Shown here: piece by piece, positions 16,037 through 24,225 of the stretch | Layout of the letters: every line of letters begins with the position of its first letter | How positions within the stretch are numbered: the stretch's first letter is position 1 | DNA from: Bacteriovorax sp. MedPE-SWde | GTDB taxonomy: Bacteria; Bdellovibrionota; Bacteriovoracia; Bacteriovoracales; Bacteriovoracaceae | Direction: 5' to 3' | Length of the DNA: 64,000 nucleotides | Assembly (NCBI GenBank): GCA_001874305.1 | Contig: MPCU01000011.1 | Coordinates: 62,001 to 126,000 of the forward strand | The notes under the pieces: model-generated | Seen by the model: the letters and a program-made list of their open reading frames with translations, nothing else | The model's database searches: none | Told to the model about the DNA's origin: nothing | Position numbers and translations under genes: made by a program

Positions 16037-19000
16037 ATAATTTTGTTATAGCTCTAACTCTATTTACCCCGCCATCTGGATGGGAAATAACACGAATAGC
16101 ACTAATCTCTCTTTCTTCATCAATCTTAAAGAATTTCGACTTTCCTGCGTATCCTTTAATTCCTCTGCGTTGAATAAGGTTCTCCCACTCACCATTGATT
16201 TGTGCGAAGACTTCTAACTCCAAAGGGTTATTATTAACGAAGAAAGTAAAATCAAATTCTAAGCGATTTAAAACTGAAGGCTTTCCTAGCCCCAGAACAA
16301 CTTCATCATAGTGTCCGGCCTCACGACTTCTTGCAGACTCTAGACCATCGAACATACTGATTGGTGGATACGGAGAGATAACTTGTATTGCTGGCCCATA
16401 GTGCTCATTTGAAGAAGAAATAATTCTACCTCCATAAAGAGCAGATGCAACATCATATTCTTCCCCAGAAGCTAATCTCTTTTTTTGAAGCTCAACTTGC
16501 TCCTCAGTAGTAGTGAAATCTATATGCATAGGTTTTAGTGTATGAGGGATTTCCTCACTAAATGCAACACTACCTGCCTTTGAGAGCTCCATATAATTCT
16601 TTACTTCATCACTAGGAAGATCATCACCGTATAGAGAAACTCGACTCAGTCCCCCATCAGGAAAAATAGATATCTTAATTTTAGAAATATCATTGAACTC
16701 ACTATCAAGTTTTATTCTCTTTTGAGAATGTCCATCTATATCAGTTTTAGATAGAATGTCTACCCACTCTGACTTTGTTTCTTTATAACCGTCAATACTT
16801 ACAAATGGTGCATGATTCCCAAAATGATACATTGTCGATAAACAGATATACCTTGGGGAAACTGACTCTTCTAAACTTAAAATCAGTACATCACTTTCTT
16901 CTAGGTTGTGACGAACAGACTCCCAGCTATCCATAATTTTTCCCTGCTCCCCAAAGAGTTCAGGATCAAAGACAGGAAGATATTTAGAAAAAATATTTTC
17001 AGCTCTAGCAAATTTTTGATTTGTAACACTCTCTACTTTAGCTCCCTTTAGAAGGTTAAATTCATAAAGAGGATCAAGAGGACCATGGTCAATGATTTCT
17101 TCAGGTACAGTCGCTTCAAATGCATTAAAGACTAGATTCTTGTAACCAAAATTAACCAGTTCCTCAAAAGGAACATTCTTAGTATCAACTTCAGCAAGAA
17201 ACTTAGAGTAATCAACTCCTGAAAACTTTAAGCCCTTTAATAATAGTTGTGAAATTTTTGAAAGAAGAAGCACTCCTTTCTGATCACCATTACAAGCAAG
17301 AGAGAAACCCTTACCTACGTCAGGACCAGCAAAACAATGAACATAGATACTTCTAAATCCATCATTTGCACCTTGATGAATCGCCAGTTTATTTAACCCT
17401 GCTTCAGCTATGAAAACACCAAGCCCCATAAAAGCGCCCATAAACTCTTGGCAACCTCTATCAGTTCCTAATAGCATTGAAACTGCTGTATCCTGAGAAA
17501 GACCTCCACTTCCACCATCATAAGAGTAGGCCTTAGTTAAGTGATTTAAGAATACTGTCACATCATGAGTTGTAGACATTGCCCCAGCAGCAAATGCCGG
17601 AAACATCTTACGTGTTCCCTCGACGACTTTGCCATCATCAAGAAACCCATGAGCGTATTTTTTCCCTTCAAGCGTTGACTGCTCAAAAGTAAAGTTGCTC
17701 ATTTCAAGCTTTTTAAAGAAGTCACCTGATAACTCTTGAACCTTTTTCCCAGAGATCATATTAATTAAATACTCTAGGACAATAAACCCAGCACCAGAGT
17801 AACTAAACTTTGTTCCCGGTTTATTCTTTACCGCTATCGCTTCATAACCATATTCATCATTTCCTTCTAAGAACTCTGAAATATCAGGCATATTACGATC
17901 AGCAGGCACACCATTTACATAGTGCATATTTAAAGCATTGTGTGACATGAGATGAGCAAGGTTAACCTCATCTGTCGATAGTCTAAAAGTAGACTTTGTT
18001 TCTGCCAGTAGTTTATTAACAGAAGTCTCAAGAGGAATTCCTCTCTCTTTAAAAAACTCTATTGCAAAAGCACTTCCCATAGTTTTACTAAGTGAAGCAA
18101 TTTCAAAGAGAGAATTCTCACAGGCGATAACGCCCTCTGACAACTCACCAAAAGAAAGAGATTGAATTTTATCAATTCCACTAGAAATAGACACTGAACA
18201 CCCTGAGATGTTCAGCTCATTTAGAATATCATTTACTTTTTTTTTTATTTCATCAAGAGGATGTGCATCTAATCTCTTCTTCGTGATTTCAAGTAGAGCA
18301 ACTCTAGCATTGTTTAATTCTTCATCCATTGAATTCTCAATACGAGATTTCAAGATAGATAGCATTTCTGTGCCAGACTTACCTTTAGCACTCACAAGAA
18401 ACTTCATACCAAACTTTGAGAGATAACTAGCTCCAAGGCTTTTTAGTTCATCAGTTATAGCTTGATCTTCATCAAAGACCTTGGCCTGCTCCGCCTGCGC
18501 CATTTGATCAAGAGTCTTCTTACTCTCTCCAATATTTCCATGAAAGTAAGCTGAGTCTAGAATATCTTGTTTATTAAAGTTCATCACCAAATCATCGACT
18601 TGTGCAGTATCTGTAATTGCCGAATTTGCCATAGATTTAGCAAAACCTAGACTTCCACACATTTCAAAGAAGTGATTAAATCTTTCTGTATATAAATCAA
18701 GACTATACTTCTTAGGATTGATTTCATTTAGAACGGCCCAAGGGTCACTTGCGCTTCTCACTGACTCTATTCCAAAAGGTAGTAGTAGTTCTGTTGCAAA
18801 TTCAACAGGATTCTTATCAGTCATTAACTTAATCATTAGTTTAAGAGCAATTGGATACCACTTTTCAGTTCTCTCATCCCACTTAACTTGAACAATCTTC
18901 TTTTCATCTGAAAGATCCTTTCTAATAAAGTGCATTTCTTCATGTGCAATTTTAAAGAACTCCTCAATTGAGAATCGACCATGATAAATTTCGTGCCAAA

Positions 19001-20732
19001 CTTCCCAACGGGATCTCTCAGCTGTCGCCAAGTCATCCATCACTCTTACCGCGTGACCGCCAACAAGTGCAGGAAGGGCAACACAGCCGTTTCCACTAAG
19101 CCAGTCAGTAATATACTGAAGTGATTGAAAGACATTATAGCGAACTTCAATTGGATCATTATTTCGGATATAAGCTGATTCTTTGATATCTGCAACAATT
19201 AGAGATCTATCATATAACTCATCTTCGTAATCAAGACCTTTGATATCCTCTCCATTTATAAAAGAGAATATTTCTTCATGATACTGAACTTGTAAGAGTG
19301 ACTTTACGAGCTCATCAAAGTTTTCTCTTTTACCGTCTTTAAGTTGCTTCCAACCTTCGACTAAGGCCATCCCAATTCTCATAAAGTCAGGGTGAGCAAC
19401 CCAGAAACCGTCAAGGTTTCTCTTCATCTGAGTGACAACGTCTTTAATAAACCCAAAAATCGAAACTTGAAAAGATTCGCTATGGATATCATTAGTAATT
19501 GGAAGTATTCCATACATACCACCAATCTTAATTCCACCTCTTGGACCAACAACATCTGCCAGTAGCTGATGTGACCCCTTAATATAATTAATTACGATAT
19601 CAGGATCGGCCTTTACAGGAATTCTATAATTAGGGTCTTCTTTAAATAACCTCGCAGTTGAACCTAAGTAGTCATGCCACCCAAGAGATGCACCTGCAAA
19701 GTAAGGATAAAGTTCATCCATTAATTCATTAACTCTAAATACAGCTCTTGGATTTTCAAGAACTATCAGAAGTCGAATCGTACCCATTTCATATTCAGGG
19801 TGAAGTTCTTTAATCATCTCTTCAGATGTCTTCATCATATTCTTTATATATCTAGCTTCCTCTTCATTTTCTAATTTAGGAACATAGAAAGTGAGAGCTT
19901 TTGGGTTATGCCAGTTCTTAAATAGGTGAAGAGCAAAATCATAAAGGTGCAGAGGAAGAGGGTTTCCTCTGTAGAATAGAAATGAACAAGGTAGAGCTAA
20001 CCCAGGAAATCTCTTAATTGGTTGAGATAGTTTTTCATCATTTAGTTCATAGACTTTGTTTCTCTTTTCATCCACAACTCTTAATGTTCCGTCAAAACAT
20101 TCAGTAAGGTTCTGTCCGGCAGCTGCAAGATCTTTTCTTAGAGGAGTCTTAGAGTCTTCATCATCAGCTCCCCACTTAGGAACACTTTCATGAGTTTCAA
20201 GAAGTTTACCTACAATTGCAGGCTCATCTTTTAGCGCACGATGAAATGCGTTCATAGCATTTATTGATAACTTAGCACTTTCTGGAGGTCCAAAGAGAGT
20301 AATATGATTACCCTCAAGGTGTTCAGGTATCTTAGCAACTTTAGTTTCTGTTGCATGATAGTAGTCTTTTTTCAAAGGACCAACGACTATTCTTCCCTTA
20401 GCGTCTTCAAGTCCTAAGACCGTCTTATAATCCGTTGTAGTGAACTCATTCTTAGCAGTCTCATTGAATTCATAGCAGGCCTTAACTCGCTTATCTATAA
20501 ACTCACGATCCGTAATTCTTTGCTCTAGAACATCTCCAAGCTCACCCTTAATTTTGTCATAGAGGTCACAAAGAAACTTTAAAGATTCAGTATTTTCTAA
20601 ACCTCCACCACTTCCTACTTCAACAAGGTCATCGATACCTTTATATGTTGAGCCTTCGGCCAAGAGATAGTCTCTTAGTTCTTTTGAAATATAGTCTTGG
20701 TAATATGGTATTTCTATTCTTGATTTGCTCAT
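16035..20732 (-). CDS. four-domain fusion: malate-synthase-like / OHCU decarboxylase / serine hydrolase (beta-lactamase fold) / allantoicase
   Basis: One unbroken 1565-residue frame with four enzyme regions. (1) About 20-620, malate-synthase-like: VPKLENEEEA, metal-ligand Glu326 in VLENPRAVF, Asp354 in GWHDYLGS, DGFWVAHPD (441-449), and the catalytic-base region GNGC...MDDLATAE (547-571); the usual ADFED segment is missing. (2) About 670-822, OHCU decarboxylase: His731, EQA (748-750), then YLSKFGMKFLVSAKGK. (3) About 825-1170, serine beta-lactamase fold: SLSK (Ser880, Lys883), YSG (978-980), HQG (1119-1121). (4) About 1235-1565, allantoicase, with both repeats: MDSWES...FPDGGLSRVSLYG and FDGLESARS...HPDGGVNRV. 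It would act in the cytoplasm: OHCU to S-allantoin, an unassigned hydrolysis, allantoate to ureidoglycolate plus urea, and glyoxylate plus acetyl-CoA to malate. It is the last gene of the puuD operon, 5 bases after the HIU hydrolase stop. Domain calls 2 and 4 are strong, 1 and 3 good; the role of 3 is inference. Confidence 0.88.
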   Translation of the reverse strand: MSKSRIEIPYYQDYISKELRDYLLAEGSTYKGIDDLVEVGSGGGLENTESLKFLCDLYDKIKGELGDVLEQRITDREFIDKRVKACYEFNETAKNEFTTTDYKTVLGLEDAKGRIVVGPLKKDYYHATETKVAKIPEHLEGNHITLFGPPESAKLSINAMNAFHRALKDEPAIVGKLLETHESVPKWGADDEDSKTPLRKDLAAAGQNLTECFDGTLRVVDEKRNKVYELNDEKLSQPIKRFPGLALPCSFLFYRGNPLPLHLYDFALHLFKNWHNPKALTFYVPKLENEEEARYIKNMMKTSEEMIKELHPEYEMGTIRLLIVLENPRAVFRVNELMDELYPYFAGASLGWHDYLGSTARLFKEDPNYRIPVKADPDIVINYIKGSHQLLADVVGPRGGIKIGGMYGILPITNDIHSESFQVSIFGFIKDVVTQMKRNLDGFWVAHPDFMRIGMALVEGWKQLKDGKRENFDELVKSLLQVQYHEEIFSFINGEDIKGLDYEDELYDRSLIVADIKESAYIRNNDPIEVRYNVFQSLQYITDWLSGNGCVALPALVGGHAVRVMDDLATAERSRWEVWHEIYHGRFSIEEFFKIAHEEMHFIRKDLSDEKKIVQVKWDERTEKWYPIALKLMIKLMTDKNPVEFATELLLPFGIESVRSASDPWAVLNEINPKKYSLDLYTERFNHFFEMCGSLGFAKSMANSAITDTAQVDDLVMNFNKQDILDSAYFHGNIGESKKTLDQMAQAEQAKVFDEDQAITDELKSLGASYLSKFGMKFLVSAKGKSGTEMLSILKSRIENSMDEELNNARVALLEITKKRLDAHPLDEIKKKVNDILNELNISGCSVSISSGIDKIQSLSFGELSEGVIACENSLFEIASLSKTMGSAFAIEFFKERGIPLETSVNKLLAETKSTFRLSTDEVNLAHLMSHNALNMHYVNGVPADRNMPDISEFLEGNDEYGYEAIAVKNKPGTKFSYSGAGFIVLEYLINMISGKKVQELSGDFFKKLEMSNFTFEQSTLEGKKYAHGFLDDGKVVEGTRKMFPAFAAGAMSTTHDVTVFLNHLTKAYSYDGGSGGLSQDTAVSMLLGTDRGCQEFMGAFMGLGVFIAEAGLNKLAIHQGANDGFRSIYVHCFAGPDVGKGFSLACNGDQKGVLLLSKISQLLLKGLKFSGVDYSKFLAEVDTKNVPFEELVNFGYKNLVFNAFEATVPEEIIDHGPLDPLYEFNLLKGAKVESVTNQKFARAENIFSKYLPVFDPELFGEQGKIMDSWESVRHNLEESDVLILSLEESVSPRYICLSTMYHFGNHAPFVSIDGYKETKSEWVDILSKTDIDGHSQKRIKLDSEFNDISKIKISIFPDGGLSRVSLYGDDLPSDEVKNYMELSKAGSVAFSEEIPHTLKPMHIDFTTTEEQVELQKKRLASGEEYDVASALYGGRIISSSNEHYGPAIQVISPYPPISMFDGLESARSREAGHYDEVVLGLGKPSVLNRLEFDFTFFVNNNPLELEVFAQINGEWENLIQRRGIKGYAGKSKFFKIDEEREISAIRVISHPDGGVNRVRAITKL

Positions 20733-20737
20733 TATCT

Positions 20738-21061
20738 CTAGCTTCCTCTATAAGTTGTGTAGCCAAAAGGGTTTAGAAGTAAAGGTACATGGTACTTTCT
20801 ATTTGTATCAGTTATATTAAAAATAATTGGGACTGTGACAAAGAAGAACTCTTGCTTATTCTTTGCGTAGTACTCCTCTATTTCAAAATCAAGTCGATAA
20901 ACACCTGCCTCATAGGCACAATCATAAACGATTCTCCCATCATCATTCGTTCTATCTACGCCAATATCTGTCCAAGTATCTCCAGTTTGTTTTTGAAGTT
21001 TTACTTCTACTCCACTTGCTGGATTTCCTAAATGTGTATCTAATATATGTGTACTGATCAT
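20738..21061 (-). CDS. uraH: 5-hydroxyisourate hydrolase (transthyretin-like)
   Basis: A 107-residue HIU hydrolase. It has the N-terminal STHILDTHLGNPA motif with catalytic His and the C-terminal YRGS signature, with an Arg in the middle (DRTNDDGR). It converts 5-hydroxyisourate to OHCU, the step after urate oxidation. It lacks a signal peptide, so it acts in the cytoplasm. A good Shine-Dalgarno (AGAGGTAAAT) precedes the ATG. It lies 9 bases downstream of puuD and 5 bases upstream of the gene for the OHCU decarboxylase fusion, so three consecutive steps are encoded in order. Confidence 0.95.
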   Translation of the reverse strand: MISTHILDTHLGNPASGVEVKLQKQTGDTWTDIGVDRTNDDGRIVYDCAYEAGVYRLDFEIEEYYAKNKQEFFFVTVPIIFNITDTNRKYHVPLLLNPFGYTTYRGS

Positions 21062-21070
21062 ATTTACCTC

Positions 21071-22738
21071 TTATAGTTTTTTAAATGTAAAATCTAAGTT
21101 TGGAAGCTTTCCTTCACCTAGAGTAAAAGTCTTAGTTTGTGTCCCAAGAGACTCATGCCATACTTCAACTGTGTAATCTCCATGAGGAAGGTCTTTTATT
21201 TTAAATTCTCCCTTACTATTAGAAATACTGAAGAATGGGTGATCTAAAATTGCGACATAGGCACCCATCCAAGGGTGAACACTACACTTGGCCTGTAAGA
21301 AAAGCTCAGGTTTCTTAAAAGTTCTAACTAGTCTTTGGTTCTTTCTAGGCATCGCTGCATTGAATTTCTTATTTACTTTAGTGATCGACTTAACGTTATG
21401 AAAGATTGGATCACTATTGATGAATGTAACCTTTTGACCAACTCTTGCACCTACTACTCGTGGAGAATAGATACAACCCTTTTGATCTAGTTCTACCTCG
21501 GCCTTAGGGATATCACTAAATGTTCTACCTTCGAGTCCTTTAGTTATCCTAACAAGTACATTTTTTAATTTACCTGAATTTACGATGATCTCATTTGAGT
21601 AAACATCACCCTTGTGTTGTTTTGCACATGCTCTTGGAAGTCTTAACTTCTTTCCTTTTGGAGCAACACCATCAAATTTAATTACTCCAAAAAGAGTTGA
21701 AGTCTTTTCATCAATCGCAGCAACCACAGCTGCTTTAGTTTCAACAACCTCTTTAACAATTTCTGTTTCGACAACCTTCTTTTCTTCAACTACATGTGTT
21801 TCATGATCTGCAACCACTCCCTCATCACTTTGAGAGTCAGTTGAAACAACGATAGTTAAAAGTAATAGAACAAAACCAAGAACAGCAAACTTATTTGCTC
21901 TGCCCTTATTCTGTACTCTTACAACAAAGTATTCTCTTACAGCTGCACCAGATGCACTAATCATAAGAAGAACTAACCAATTAAGTTCATGACCATATGT
22001 CGCAGGAAAATGATTACTCAACATGATGAAAATTACTGGTAGTGTAAAATATGTATTATGAGTTGATCTATTCTTTGCATTCTTCGCCCATTCTTTATTA
22101 ACAGGCGTTCCAGATTTAGAAGCTTCAACCATCTTCTCTTGTCTTGGAATAATTCTCATAAATACGTTAGCAGTCATCCAAGTCCCTAACATACCACCAA
22201 TATGAATATAGGCCGCTCTACCACTAAGAGTCTTACATAGGATATAAGACATCCCAACAAACCAAGCTAAAGTTAAAATATGACCAATGATTGGCTTTTC
22301 TCTTGTCAGCTTTCTTTCCCAAAGAAAGTCATAGAAGAACCATGATCCTATTAGAGAAAAGAGCCCAAGCATGACACCTTGAACATAAGTTAAGTCAGAC
22401 ACTGATGAATCAAGTAAGAATGTTCCACCACCTGTATAAAAGATCATCCCAACAAGAAAAGTACCACTCATCCATGTCCAATATGACTCCCACTTAAACC
22501 AGTGAAGACTCTCCGGAACTTTTGTCGGTCCCATGAGCATTTTTTCTACGTGATAGAATCCACCACCATGAACCATCCACAACTCACCGACATGACCATC
22601 TCTTTGAGACTGCTCATTAACTTCCAATGTTCTATCAAGCCACATAAAAAATATAGATGTCCCAATCCAAGTTACTGCCACTGTAATGTGAACCCAACGT
22701 CCTAATAGCAATACCCAATCAAACAATTCTTGACTCAC
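21071..22738 (-). CDS. puuD: PuuD-type membrane urate hydroxylase with C-terminal cupredoxin domain
   Basis: I place the start at GTG 22738 because AGGAG lies 5 bases upstream; the longer frame to 22825 (TTG) has no Shine-Dalgarno. The 555-residue protein has a PuuD-like membrane part (1-300) with about eight helices and conserved segments GRWVHITVAVTWIG, HGGGFYHVEKM and SNHFPATYGHE. PuuD oxidises urate to 5-hydroxyisourate and normally ends in a cytochrome c domain. Here no CxxCH occurs. Instead, after a Val/Glu/Lys-rich linker (about 305-340) comes a cupredoxin-like domain (about 345-501) with the type 1 copper set His447 (FHNV), Cys485, His488 and Met491 (CSVHPWM), then a short beta-sandwich tail. 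Copper would carry the electrons instead of haem. It is first in the operon with uraH and the four-domain fusion, and divergent from a purine permease. Confidence 0.88.
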   Translation of the reverse strand: MSQELFDWVLLLGRWVHITVAVTWIGTSIFFMWLDRTLEVNEQSQRDGHVGELWMVHGGGFYHVEKMLMGPTKVPESLHWFKWESYWTWMSGTFLVGMIFYTGGGTFLLDSSVSDLTYVQGVMLGLFSLIGSWFFYDFLWERKLTREKPIIGHILTLAWFVGMSYILCKTLSGRAAYIHIGGMLGTWMTANVFMRIIPRQEKMVEASKSGTPVNKEWAKNAKNRSTHNTYFTLPVIFIMLSNHFPATYGHELNWLVLLMISASGAAVREYFVVRVQNKGRANKFAVLGFVLLLLTIVVSTDSQSDEGVVADHETHVVEEKKVVETEIVKEVVETKAAVVAAIDEKTSTLFGVIKFDGVAPKGKKLRLPRACAKQHKGDVYSNEIIVNSGKLKNVLVRITKGLEGRTFSDIPKAEVELDQKGCIYSPRVVGARVGQKVTFINSDPIFHNVKSITKVNKKFNAAMPRKNQRLVRTFKKPELFLQAKCSVHPWMGAYVAILDHPFFSISNSKGEFKIKDLPHGDYTVEVWHESLGTQTKTFTLGEGKLPNLDFTFKKL

Positions 22739-22869
22739 GTAAACTCCTCTTAATTCAATATTATGAAACGTGATATTAAACCATATTGGCAAAGGGCCTG
22801 CCAACTGAGAACTGTTCATATTCAATGCGCGCTTTGCACAAATCCCATAAATTTAATGTGATTTTTAGT

Positions 22870-22898
22870 TTTACAATTAAATAACTAATCTTGATAAT
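22870..22898 (+). promoter_or_regulatory. sigma-70-type promoter of the purine permease
   Basis: TTTACA (22870-22875) and GATAAT (22893-22898) are separated by exactly 17 bases, 5 of 6 consensus in each box. The predicted transcript start near 22905 leaves a short leader with a good GGGGA Shine-Dalgarno. It lies in the 188-base gap between divergent permease and puuD. I see no obvious operator palindrome or riboswitch there. Confidence 0.6.
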
Positions 22899-22926
22899 TA
22901 ACATGACTAATACTTGGGGAAAAATG

Positions 22927-24225
22927 ATGGAAAACTTCTTTAAACTTAAAGAAAATAACACGACGCTAAAGACTGAGGTCATTGCGGGGCTTACAACATT
23001 TTTGGCCACTGCATACATCATTGTCGTTAACCCATCGATCCTTTCAATTGCAGGTCTGTCCTATAGTGGAGTTTTAACTGCAACTATACTTGTTAGTTTC
23101 TTCTCAACTCTTGCTATGGGTCTATACGCAAAGAACCCAATCGTGCTTGCGCCAGGTATGGGCATAAATGCATTCTTTACCTTTAGTGTAGTTAAAGGAA
23201 TGGGTATCGCTCCCGAGGTTGCACTAGGAGCTATATTTTGGTCAGGAATTATCTTCTTTATCATGAGTATCTTTAATATAAGAGTTCTGCTTTCAAAAGC
23301 AATTCCAACAAACTTAAGATATTCAATTTCATGTGGGATAGGTCTCTTTATAACACTTATTGGACTAGTAAATGCAGGAGTCATTGTTAAACACCCTGCA
23401 ACCTTGATTACTAGTGGTGGTTTTAGTCATAGTGTATGGATATTCTTTTTAGGCCTACTACTCACTTCATTTCTCTTTTTTAAAAAAGTAAATGGAGCTC
23501 TACTTCTAGGTATTGCTGCTACAGCACTAATGTCATTTACAATAAAGCTTCCACCACAATTTCTAAACATCACAAGTGCAAGTAGCTACTTCTCTATACC
23601 AGATTTCTCGCTCATTGGAATTCTTGATATTAAGAACTCTATTGGATTAGGAATGGCGCATGTTGTTTTCAGTCTCGTCTTCACAGATCTCTTTGATAGT
23701 CTTTCTACATTTGTTGCAGTCAGTGAGGCAGGAAACTTAAAGGATGAAAATGGAGATCCAAAAAATTTAAAGAAGTCATTACTAGTGGACTCTTTTGCGA
23801 CTCTTATATCAGGATTCTTTGGAACAAGCTCTGCAACTAGTTATATTGAATCGGCAGCAGGTATTGAACAAGGAGGTCGAACGGGATTAGTTGCAGTTGT
23901 TTGTGCGACACTATTTCTTCCATTTCTCTTTCTCTCACCTCTACTTTCAATGCTGACACCTCTAGCAACAGCACCTGCTCTTGTGCTCGTTGGCTTTCTC
24001 ATGATGAGCTCTGTTTCAAAGATTGATTTTAGCGACATTTCAGAAGGTGTTCCGGCATTTCTCAGTATGATACTTATTCCTCTAAGCTACTCAATTAGCC
24101 AAGGAATAATCTGGGGTTTCCTCTCTTATACAATTTTAAAAGTTCTAACGGGAAAGGCAAAAGAGATTCATGTTGGTCTCTATATTGTCGACGCTCTCTG
24201 CTTAATGTCTATCTTCTTAAAGTAG
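22927..24225 (+). CDS. NCS2 (AzgA-type) purine permease
   Basis: A 432-residue membrane transporter with about 12-14 helices. The start MENFFKLKENNTTLKTEVIAGLTTFLATAYIIVVNP is nearly the AzgA-family consensus opening, and APGMGINAFF, IYSISCGIGLFI-like and GTSSATSYIESAAGI segments are typical of the hypoxanthine/guanine/adenine NCS2 branch. It would import purine bases by proton symport. Divergent from puuD, it links uptake to urate breakdown, although urate is not the usual AzgA substrate. I chose the ATG at 22927 (family start, Shine-Dalgarno GGGGA 7-8 bases upstream). Its 3' end overlaps the convergent peptidase gene by 9 bases. Confidence 0.88.
   Translation: MENFFKLKENNTTLKTEVIAGLTTFLATAYIIVVNPSILSIAGLSYSGVLTATILVSFFSTLAMGLYAKNPIVLAPGMGINAFFTFSVVKGMGIAPEVALGAIFWSGIIFFIMSIFNIRVLLSKAIPTNLRYSISCGIGLFITLIGLVNAGVIVKHPATLITSGGFSHSVWIFFLGLLLTSFLFFKKVNGALLLGIAATALMSFTIKLPPQFLNITSASSYFSIPDFSLIGILDIKNSIGLGMAHVVFSLVFTDLFDSLSTFVAVSEAGNLKDENGDPKNLKKSLLVDSFATLISGFFGTSSATSYIESAAGIEQGGRTGLVAVVCATLFLPFLFLSPLLSMLTPLATAPALVLVGFLMMSSVSKIDFSDISEGVPAFLSMILIPLSYSISQGIIWGFLSYTILKVLTGKAKEIHVGLYIVDALCLMSIFLK

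Noticed and set aside
22739-22926. purine riboswitch before the permease or puuD
   Set aside because: No conserved three-way junction or loop pairing visible; a plain promoter and Shine-Dalgarno explain the region.
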